Origin: an uncultured Pseudomonadota bacterium
GTDB lineage: Bacteria > Myxococcota_A > UBA9160 > PR03
NCBI GenBank assembly: GCA_900696485.1
Contig: CAADGG010000063.1
Location: 61,786 to 125,785, forward strand
Reading direction: 5' to 3'
Length of the DNA stretch: 64,000 nt
Under the pieces are notes generated by a model. The model ran no database searches, had not been told where the DNA came from, and saw nothing but the letters and a program-made list of their open reading frames with translations. This document shows, one piece after another, positions 26,445-33,245 of this stretch. Within the stretch, counting starts at the first letter, position 1. Every line of letters begins with the position of its first letter. A program made the position numbers and the translations under genes.

Positions 26445-28187
26445 CTAGCGGACGTGCCAGACGTCCGACAGCCACTTCCAGTTGGCGAAGTAGTAGACCA
26501 CGAAGCTCAGCAGGAAGATCCCCGTGAGGACCAGCGTGCCGGGCGTGTGGTGCTCGTCCTCGTCACCGGGCCGCGCCACTTCGCCGCCGCTGCGCTCGGT
26601 ATGCCACGGCTCCATCCCCGCACCGGCATTCGAGCGGCCGAAGAACACGGCGGCGACGACGAGCGCGATGTAGAGGAACAGACCGGTCGCGGCGATCACG
26701 CCGCCGATCCCCATCAGCCCGAGCATCACGTGGGCCCCGGAGTCGAAGCCGGTCGCGAACAGCGCGCCACTGAACTCCACGTCCCAGTGACGGCGCGGAA
26801 CGCCGTAGGAGCCGGCGAACGACATGCCGATCGCGAACAGCGTGATGCCGATGCCGAAGATCCACGGCTGGAGCCGGCACAGCACGCGTGCCGGGAACTC
26901 GCGCCGGAATACCAGCGGCACCAGGTAGTAGGTGAGCGCCATGAACGCCAGCGTCGTCCCCCCGACGACGGTCACGTGGAAGTGGCCGGGGATGCGCAGC
27001 GTATTGTGGGCCATGATGTTGATCTGCTGCGTGCCGAGCACGACCCCGGTGATGCCGCCGCCGAAGCCGAAGATCACGAGCGACAGGAAGAAGCCCGAGA
27101 AGGCCGGATTCTTCCACGGCGCGGCGGTCAGCCAGCCGAAGAGCCCACGTCGGAAACCCTTGCCGCGCATCGCCACTTCGATCGACGCCGGCACCGTGAA
27201 GCCGTGCACCATCGACGCCAGCACCGCGAGGTACATCGCGTACGAGGTATTCCAGATCTTCCACGCCGCGCCGACACCGGGATCGGTCAACAGGTGGTGG
27301 GCCGACGCCACGTTGATGAACAGGATGTAGAGCAGGAATGCGCCGCGGCAGACCGTTTCCGAGAGCGGCTTCGAGCCTACGCTGAGGGTGCCGATCAGGT
27401 ACCAGACCGACACCATCGCGCAGACGTTCACCTGCTGCGACATGTGCCCGAGTCCCCACCACGTCGAGCGGTACCAGGACGGATCGACGCCGTCCATCAA
27501 GCCCACCGACCACAGGAAGGCCGGGATCATCGCGGCGGCGCCGTGCAGCAGCGTCACCACCGCGATGATCGCGGCGGCGGTGGCGCCGAACACGACGAGC
27601 GGGACGGAACCCTCGTAGGTGCCGTCGCGTTTCGCGATGTAGAGCGTGCCGAAGAAGTTGATGACGCCGAGCAGACAGCCGACCGCCACCAGGATGATGC
27701 CCAGGTAGAACGCCGGATGCGCCAGCAGCGGCACGTACGACGTCATCAGCACGTCGCTGGTCCCGCTCAGGATGGCGATGTCCACGATGATCGCGCCGGC
27801 GATCATCAGGAGGAAGCCCGCCCAGGCCAGCGCCGCCGAGTAGAGGCGGCTGTTCAGCAGCGTGGTGCCGACGAAGTACAGGATCGCGACTTCGAAGTTG
27901 AGGATCCAGAAGATCAGCATGTTGAGGCCATGCAGCGTCAGGACCCGGTAGTACCAGGGCGGGTTCAGCAGGTGCACGGCCGGCCAGCGCGTCAGCGCGA
28001 GCAGGATCGCGCCGATGCCGCCGATCAGCAGGAACACCACTGCGGCGACGGCGTGCCAGCGCACGAAGCGGCTCGAAACCGCGCAGAGCGGCAGGCCGGT
28101 GGTTTCACAGGAGCGCACGGCTCCGGCCAGATGGTTGCCCGCGGGCGTGCGGGCCGGGAGGACGCCGTCGGCGGTGATGGTGGTCAC
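26445..28187 (-). CDS. heme-copper reductase subunit I lacking the cross-linked Tyr (NO reductase candidate)
   Basis: A 580-residue, about 12-14-TM subunit I. Low-spin heme ligands are His86 (LTLHGLNML) and His404, the high-spin heme ligand is His402 (IPGHFHVTVVGG), and the CuB ligands are His248 (WGLGHMSQQVN) and His297/His298 (ASAHH). Oxygen reductases need a cross-linked Tyr: at His+4 in A/B types (Gln252 here) or six residues before the HH pair in cbb3 types (Ile291 here). Both are absent, as in NO reductases derived from this superfamily (sNOR, eNOR, gNOR). Overlaps subunit II by 4 nt. An unusual oxygen reductase remains possible. Confidence 0.82.
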   Translation of the reverse strand: MTTITADGVLPARTPAGNHLAGAVRSCETTGLPLCAVSSRFVRWHAVAAVVFLLIGGIGAILLALTRWPAVHLLNPPWYYRVLTLHGLNMLIFWILNFEVAILYFVGTTLLNSRLYSAALAWAGFLLMIAGAIIVDIAILSGTSDVLMTSYVPLLAHPAFYLGIILVAVGCLLGVINFFGTLYIAKRDGTYEGSVPLVVFGATAAAIIAVVTLLHGAAAMIPAFLWSVGLMDGVDPSWYRSTWWGLGHMSQQVNVCAMVSVWYLIGTLSVGSKPLSETVCRGAFLLYILFINVASAHHLLTDPGVGAAWKIWNTSYAMYLAVLASMVHGFTVPASIEVAMRGKGFRRGLFGWLTAAPWKNPAFSGFFLSLVIFGFGGGITGVVLGTQQINIMAHNTLRIPGHFHVTVVGGTTLAFMALTYYLVPLVFRREFPARVLCRLQPWIFGIGITLFAIGMSFAGSYGVPRRHWDVEFSGALFATGFDSGAHVMLGLMGIGGVIAATGLFLYIALVVAAVFFGRSNAGAGMEPWHTERSGGEVARPGDEDEHHTPGTLVLTGIFLLSFVVYYFANWKWLSDVWHVR

Positions 28188-28720
28188 GGGGCTTGCTCCT
28201 CGACCAGGATCTGGCCGGTCATCAGGTGATGGCCGATCCCGCAGAACTCGTTGCAGACGATCGAGAACTCGCCGGCGCTCGTCGGCGTGATCGTCAGCAC
28301 GTGGTCATAGCCGGGCAGGATCTGGAAGTTCATGTTCAACGGCTGTAGCGAGAATCCGTGCTGGAGATCCGTCGACGAGATGTGGATGCGGTAGGTCTGC
28401 CCCTTGCGGAGCTTCAGCACCGGATACCACTGCCACATCCGGGCCAGCAGGTAGGCATCTCCACCCGGGGCCGGTTCGGCGATCGGCATGCCCTTCACCT
28501 CGCCGACCTTGTGGCTCTCGACGAAGGTGTTGACGCGCGCGGAGAATGCGGCCGGCGTCACCCGGTAGGCTTCACCCGTGCTGTTCTGCTTGCCGAAGAA
28601 ATACCAGTACGGCATCGCGATGAACATCACGAGGCACCAGATCATCGCGATGCCGATCCAGACGCGTTCGGCGCCGGAGGGCGCCTCGAACCAGTCTTCC
28701 GGCGGGGAGTGGATGCTCAT
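28184..28720 (-). CDS. heme-copper reductase subunit II with CuA site
   Basis: A 178-residue subunit II with one TM helix (about 20-41) and a periplasmic cupredoxin domain. The CuA ligands are all present: His121 (LQHGFSL), Cys156 and Cys160 (VCNEFCGIGHHLM), His164 and Met167. This means that electrons arrive from a soluble one-electron donor such as cytochrome c or a cupredoxin, not from quinol. One TM is typical of B-type and sNOR-like enzymes. The stop overlaps the subunit I start (ATGA-type). Confidence 0.9.
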   Translation of the reverse strand: MSIHSPPEDWFEAPSGAERVWIGIAMIWCLVMFIAMPYWYFFGKQNSTGEAYRVTPAAFSARVNTFVESHKVGEVKGMPIAEPAPGGDAYLLARMWQWYPVLKLRKGQTYRIHISSTDLQHGFSLQPLNMNFQILPGYDHVLTITPTSAGEFSIVCNEFCGIGHHLMTGQILVEEQAP

Positions 28721-28738
28721 CGATTCTCTCCTTGCCGA

Positions 28739-28894
28739 TCAGGGCAATGTGCCCTGCGGCATGCGCAGAACCTCGTACCAGGCCCAGAACGTGTACGACA
28801 CCGTCGGGATCACGATGCCCAGGAACAACAACCACCACGGGTTGTCCATCAGGCGCTGGATCGGGTGCTTGCGCGGCTCTCTACCGGGCTTCAT
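28739..28894 (-). CDS. 51-residue single-TM protein of the reductase cluster
   Basis: Small gene from ATG 28894 to TGA 28739. GGAGG lies 6 nt upstream and the start overlaps the stop of the preceding gene (ATGA). The product has a basic N-terminus (MKPGREPRKHP), then NPWWLLFLGIVIPTVSYTFW as TM helix. It is likely an accessory subunit or assembly factor, comparable in size and place to small subunits of cbb3 and B-type oxidases. Confidence 0.75.
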   Translation of the reverse strand: MKPGREPRKHPIQRLMDNPWWLLFLGIVIPTVSYTFWAWYEVLRMPQGTLP

Positions 28895-30351
28895 GCATCA
28901 CCTCCAAGTGAGACAGGCGCCAGGGTCGGCGCGAGAACGCGACGGCGACGAAGCGAGCGTCGCCACACGCTCGCACCGCCGATGACCAGGAACAGCACGC
29001 CTCCGGCCACCGCGACGAAGCCGCCCGCGCCCATCACCACGAGGCCGATGCTCTCGGCGAGGCCGCGCGTCGCCTGCTCGGCCCCGTAGAGCTTGCGGCC
29101 CATGCCGTGCGCGCCGGCCAGCGCGAAGCCCGCCGCGAACAGCAGCATGCCGCCGCCGTAGAGCGGCGGCTGCCAGGCGGCGGCGCGGCGCAGCGCACGC
29201 GGCGCACCCGGTGCGAGGGCGCCGAGCAGCACGCAGCATCCCGTCATGAAGGCGACGGTGACGGCGCCCACCGACGCGTGATAGTGGGCCGGGACCATCG
29301 TATTGGAGCCGCGGATCGCCGCGCCGAGCGCGAAGCCGAGCAGCGAGAGCACGGCGCTCACGACGAAGCCGGCGATGCGAGGATCCGCGAGCGCGGAGGC
29401 AGCCAGGCGACCGTCACGGCGCGCGCGGCGCAGCGCGCCGACGCAGAGCACGACGAAGATGCACACGCCCGGCGCGATGCCGAACTGCATCAGCTGCGTG
29501 AAGCCGGTGCGGGCGCCGGCCGCGGCGCCGCCCTGGGAAGCGAGCAGCGGCGCGATCGCCCACGGTGCGACCCACACGGCGAACAGTGCCGCAGCACCGG
29601 CCGAGCTGACCGGCGGCGTGCCGGTCGCCGATTCGATCAGCAGCAGCCAGACGACCACCATCGCCAGCGCGCACGCCAGCTGCAGCACGTGACCGGTTCC
29701 CCAGACCAGGAGCTCGAAATGCGCCTCGGGCCCGAGCCCGGCCGGTTGGCGCGCGCTCGCCACGGCGAAGGTCAGCGCCGCCAGCAGCAGCGCCGCCGCG
29801 GCCGCGCGCAGACCGTGCACCGCCGCCGGCGCGCGCCCCGTCGTAGCCGCCGCGCGCGAGGGCAGCAGGTGCGGGCCGCACAGGCTCGCGAGCACGCCGG
29901 CGCCGAAGACCAGTTGGCCGAGTTGGAACAGCCAGTGATCGATGGTCGGGATGTAGTTGGCGAGCACGGGCTGGGCGTTCGGCACGCCGGCCCCCAGCAT
30001 CTGGAGCACGACTCCCAGCGCGGCGATCGACGCCGAGTGTCGGACCAGCGCGTTCGGCGTCTCGGTGCGCGGCAGCAGCAGCAACAGCAGCGCCGCCAGG
30101 AACGAGTAGAACCACGCGACCAGCGCCATGTTCACGTGCGCGACCAGGCAGCGTTTGAAGAACAGCGGATCCGTCACCCAGCGATCGAAGGGCGGCATGC
30201 GTCCGACCACGACGGCCAGCGCGAACAGACCGGCGAGCACCAGCACGGACAGCGACAGGACCAGCCAGCGCTGGGCGTGCGGCCGACCGGCCAGCCGGCG
30301 CTCGAGAGATTGTTCGAGAGGCTGCTCGAGATCGAGCTCGCGGCGCGCCAT
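28891..30351 (-). CDS. degenerate heme-copper subunit I-like membrane protein
   Basis: A 486-residue, about 12-TM protein whose layout follows heme-copper subunit I. His72 is in TM2 (LVAHVNMALVAWF), His221 in TM6 (GTGHVLQL), and His356 and His358 in TM10 (VPAHYHASVGA). These would keep heme ligation and one CuB ligand, but the His-His pair of TM7 is missing (VAPWAIAPLL region). It is the first gene of the cluster, 4-nt overlap with the next. It could be a heme-binding electron-transfer subunit or a scaffold. Not the catalytic subunit, which is encoded two genes downstream. Confidence 0.65.
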   Translation of the reverse strand: MARRELDLEQPLEQSLERRLAGRPHAQRWLVLSLSVLVLAGLFALAVVVGRMPPFDRWVTDPLFFKRCLVAHVNMALVAWFYSFLAALLLLLLPRTETPNALVRHSASIAALGVVLQMLGAGVPNAQPVLANYIPTIDHWLFQLGQLVFGAGVLASLCGPHLLPSRAAATTGRAPAAVHGLRAAAAALLLAALTFAVASARQPAGLGPEAHFELLVWGTGHVLQLACALAMVVVWLLLIESATGTPPVSSAGAAALFAVWVAPWAIAPLLASQGGAAAGARTGFTQLMQFGIAPGVCIFVVLCVGALRRARRDGRLAASALADPRIAGFVVSAVLSLLGFALGAAIRGSNTMVPAHYHASVGAVTVAFMTGCCVLLGALAPGAPRALRRAAAWQPPLYGGGMLLFAAGFALAGAHGMGRKLYGAEQATRGLAESIGLVVMGAGGFVAVAGGVLFLVIGGASVWRRSLRRRRVLAPTLAPVSLGGDA

Positions 30352-30380
30352 CCGGGGGCTCCTCGACAGGGGGGAGGGCT

Positions 30381-30418
30381 CGATCGATAAAAGGATGTTT
30401 ATCTCTTTTTATCGATCG
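30381..30418. promoter_or_regulatory. 38-bp palindromic operator in the divergent promoter
   Basis: Perfect 12-bp arms CGATCGATAAAA and TTTTATCGATCG around a 14-bp AT-rich centre (ggatgtttatctct). It lies 30 bp before the reductase cluster start (30351) and 100 bp before the Rrf2 regulator (30518). TATACT at 30423-30428 may be the -10 of the regulator. AT-rich dyads of this size fit Rrf2/NsrR-family sites, so this is the likely binding site for the neighbouring regulator. Confidence 0.72.
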
Positions 30419-30517
30419 CGTCTATACTGCCGGCGTGGGTCGCCTCCGCCCACTCCGGCCCGGGCGCCTCGCGACCCCGGAAACCACCTTGGCACCTTGG
30501 AAGGCTAGGCAGTTCGC

Positions 30518-31021
30518 ATGGATCGCTTCCTGTCTCAGACCGCCGAGTATGCGCTGCGCGCGATGGCCTGGATGGCGCTGGTCGAACCGGCGGCGCCGGT
30601 ACTCGCGCGGGAGCTCTCCGAAGGCAGCGGGGTCCCCCCTCATTACCTGGCGAAGATCCTGCGCCGACTCGTTCTGGCCGGGCTGCTGGTGTCGCAGAAG
30701 GGCCGCGGCGGCGGCTTCGTGCTGGCGCGGCCGGCCGAGGAGATCCGCTTCCGCGATGTCCTGGCTGCCGTCGATGCCTACCCGAGCGGCGAACGCTGCG
30801 TCTTCGGATGGGGCGCCTGCGACGCGCAGCAACCGTGCCCGCTGCACAGCTCCTGGTCGCAGCTCTCCTCGAGCTTCCAGGAATGGAGTGCGGAGATGAC
30901 GCTCGCGAGCGTGCAGCAGGGTGCGGAACACCCGTCGGCACGGCTGCTGGCCGCGCTGCGCGCGTCCGTCGAGGCTCGCGCCGCCGCACGGCCGGCGCCG
31001 CCCGGTCGCCGCCGGCCCTAG
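30518..31021 (+). CDS. Rrf2-family [Fe-S] regulator, NsrR-like
   Basis: A 167-residue Rrf2 protein with N-terminal winged helix (MDRFLSQTAEYALRAM; HYLAKILRRLVLAGLL; GRGGGFVLA). The three cluster Cys are Cys94, Cys101 and Cys107 in RCVFGWGACDAQQPC, as in NsrR and IscR. NsrR senses nitric oxide through its 4Fe-4S cluster and represses NO-detoxifying genes. Divergent to the heme-copper cluster and next to a strong palindrome, it probably represses that cluster. Assignment to NsrR rather than IscR rests on this context; no isc genes are near. Confidence 0.82.
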   Translation: MDRFLSQTAEYALRAMAWMALVEPAAPVLARELSEGSGVPPHYLAKILRRLVLAGLLVSQKGRGGGFVLARPAEEIRFRDVLAAVDAYPSGERCVFGWGACDAQQPCPLHSSWSQLSSSFQEWSAEMTLASVQQGAEHPSARLLAALRASVEARAAARPAPPGRRRP

Positions 31022-31135
31022 CGTCCGGCCTCGGGAGTTCGGCGTCGGATCTTCGCGCCCCCTCGGATGACTCGCCGCACACCGGGATCGCGTCTCTGCG
31101 GGCCGCTCGGCTCGGGCGCCGGAGGGCCGGCGCGG

Positions 31136-32293
31136 TCAGCCCGCCGGCTGCCCGTGCTGCCAGAGAACCTCGCGCTCCGGCTGTCCCCACTCGTTCCAGT
31201 GGACGAGCAGGCCGTGCTCGCGTCCGTCCTCGAAGTGGACGCGTGCCCGCGGGCCGCCCGACGGCCAGTAGCGGGTCCATGTGCCATGACGCTGGCCGTC
31301 CCGGTACCGGCCCTTCTCGTGGACCCGGCCGTTCGGATGCCAGGAGAGGTATTCGCCGTGACGCTCCCCGCTCGGGATCCGCTCGCACCACATTTCCGTG
31401 TCGTCCGGCGGAGGGGCCCCGACCGGCGTCGTTTCCGGGTCGCACGCGACCCGCTCGGGAATCTCATCCGGCGCCGGCCGATCGGACGCCGCGGCCTGCG
31501 AGAAGCCGCTGAGCAGCCGGTCGAGCAAGCCACGGAGCACGCCGGCTTCGGGGCCGGACCGCGGCGCCGACGGGGCAGCATCATCCTGTTCCGCGCCGCC
31601 GGGCCGAACCCGGAGTTCGCCGACAAGCCCGGTGAGCTGCGCGCGTTCTTCGGGTCCGAGCTTGTCGAACGCATCGTCGAAAGTGCCATCGAAAGTGCCG
31701 TCGAGCGTCGGCCCTTCGGCGTCGAGGACGGCGAGGACGGCGCGCACGTTCCGCAGATCTGCCTGCAGACTGACGGCCGCGAGCAGCGACAGCAGCACCG
31801 TCAGCGCCAGGCCCGCGCGGTTCGCCCGGACGAGCCCGTCGTGCAGCGCCACATAGGGCAGGACCAACAGGCCGATCCCCGGCACCAGGCACGCGAGACC
31901 CACCCAGCCCGAGAGGTCCCGGCGTTCGGCGAGTCGCCACAGCAGCCGTCCCATCCACACGATGACGGAGACGATGTAGAGCACGATGAGCAACGGGAGC
32001 AGTACGCCCGCGACTCCGCTGGGCAGGATCCACCCGCTGAAGGCGATCGCGAACCCCGCGCCGGTCACCGCGAGCAGCGTGACGAACGAGGTCTCCACGG
32101 CGCGCAGGAACGCGTAGGTCTGGAGGATCGGGACCCAGGAGATCCACGCTGGGATCGCCGACGTCTTGTCCGAGATCGCCTGCAGCGTGTAGCTGGCGAC
32201 CGCCATGGTGACGAACGAAAGCGCGCCGTAGGCGGCGACGAGCATCAGTCCATAGCGGTCGAGCAGGTCGAGCAGACCGGACCACTCGGGCAT
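31136..32293 (-). CDS. membrane protein with C-terminal MORN repeats
   Basis: A 385-residue protein. The first 200 residues hold about five TM helices, starting after MPEWSGLLDLLDRYG. A cytoplasmic, acidic and Pro-rich linker follows (about 205-310). At the end there are MORN-like repeats (GERHGEYLSWHPNGRVHEKG, RYRDGQRHGTWTRYWPSG, DGREHGLLVHWNEWGQ). MORN repeats bind proteins or lipids and occur in YwqK-type antitoxins, but the membrane domain here argues against that role. Start ATG 32293 has GAGGAGGAG upstream. Function unknown. Confidence 0.75.
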   Translation of the reverse strand: MPEWSGLLDLLDRYGLMLVAAYGALSFVTMAVASYTLQAISDKTSAIPAWISWVPILQTYAFLRAVETSFVTLLAVTGAGFAIAFSGWILPSGVAGVLLPLLIVLYIVSVIVWMGRLLWRLAERRDLSGWVGLACLVPGIGLLVLPYVALHDGLVRANRAGLALTVLLSLLAAVSLQADLRNVRAVLAVLDAEGPTLDGTFDGTFDDAFDKLGPEERAQLTGLVGELRVRPGGAEQDDAAPSAPRSGPEAGVLRGLLDRLLSGFSQAAASDRPAPDEIPERVACDPETTPVGAPPPDDTEMWCERIPSGERHGEYLSWHPNGRVHEKGRYRDGQRHGTWTRYWPSGGPRARVHFEDGREHGLLVHWNEWGQPEREVLWQHGQPAG

Positions 32294-32495
32294 GGTGCTC
32301 CTCCTCTCGACAGGATCCTTCGGTGCCGCGGGCGCGGATCCTGAGCGCACGGCGGCGGAGTGCGGAGGGGACGCACGCCGGGCCATGAGGCTGGGTTGTC
32401 GGGACCGCGACGGTGCGTTGCGGGCAGAAAACAGTACGGTGGGAAATCGAGGGCTCGAAGACTCGCCCTCGCAGCGAGAGAAGGAGGCGTTCCGG

Positions 32496-33173
32496 ATGCC
32501 GAACTGGCGACGCGCGGGGAGCGGCGGCCTCCTGGTCGCGGCTCTCGCTCTCGGTATCGGTACCGGGATCGGCCTCGCGGCGACCGGAGCCGCCTCCGCA
32601 CCCGGGGAGGCAACCTGCGCCGGCGATCCCGTGTGCGTCCAGCAGCTCGAAGCGGCGCGCGAGATCTCGAGGACCCTGATGAGTCGCTTGCAGCAGGCGC
32701 TGCAGAGCGCGCTCGACAACGGCGACGTTCCCGGTGCGATCGCCGCGTGCAACCAGATGGCGCCGGCGTACACGCAACAGGTGTCGACCGAACGAGGATG
32801 GCGCGTGACCCGCGTATCCCGGAAGACGCGCAACCCCTTGCTCGGCACTCCGGATGCGTGGGAGCAGGGCATCCTCGAGCGTTTCGACGAAGCGTCAGCC
32901 GGTGGCGCCGACCCGATGACGCTGGAGGTGGCGGAGATCGTCACGGAGCCGCAGGGCAAGCGGCTCCGGTACATGAAGGCGCTGCCGGTGCAGGCTCCGT
33001 GTCTGACGTGTCACGGACCCGCTGCGACGCTGGCCCCCGAGGTCGCCGCGGCCTTGCACGCGCAGTATCCGCACGATCGGGCCACCGGCTACGCGGTGGG
33101 CGACGTGCGCGGCGCGCTGTCGGTGAAGATCCCGATCGAGGCAGTGCCAACCGAGGGAACGCCGACCGAGTGA
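32496..33173 (+). CDS. DUF3365 (Tll0287-like) monoheme c-type protein
   Basis: A 225-residue exported protein with a signal anchor (GGLLVAALALGIGTGIGLAA) and a DUF3365-type domain. A single c-type heme site CLTCH is at 169-173, with the preceding RYMKALPVQ typical of the family. Such proteins are periplasmic redox or sensory modules. ATG 32496 follows AAGGAGG by 8 nt. It is near, but not in, the heme-copper cluster and could be an electron carrier. The stop is followed by 15-bp repeats to about 33225. Confidence 0.85.
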   Translation: MPNWRRAGSGGLLVAALALGIGTGIGLAATGAASAPGEATCAGDPVCVQQLEAAREISRTLMSRLQQALQSALDNGDVPGAIAACNQMAPAYTQQVSTERGWRVTRVSRKTRNPLLGTPDAWEQGILERFDEASAGGADPMTLEVAEIVTEPQGKRLRYMKALPVQAPCLTCHGPAATLAPEVAAALHAQYPHDRATGYAVGDVRGALSVKIPIEAVPTEGTPTE

Positions 33174-33245
33174 CCGTCGGTCGAAGGAACCGCGATCGAA
33201 GGAACGCCGACCGAGCGAAGACGTGTGGAGCCTGCCGTCCGCGAC

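Noticed and set aside
26445..28720. Ordinary cbb3 or ba3 oxygen reductase
   Set aside because: cbb3 lacks a CuA subunit and needs a Tyr six residues before the His pair; ba3 and aa3 need Tyr at His+4. Neither Tyr is seen, though this rests on alignment by eye.
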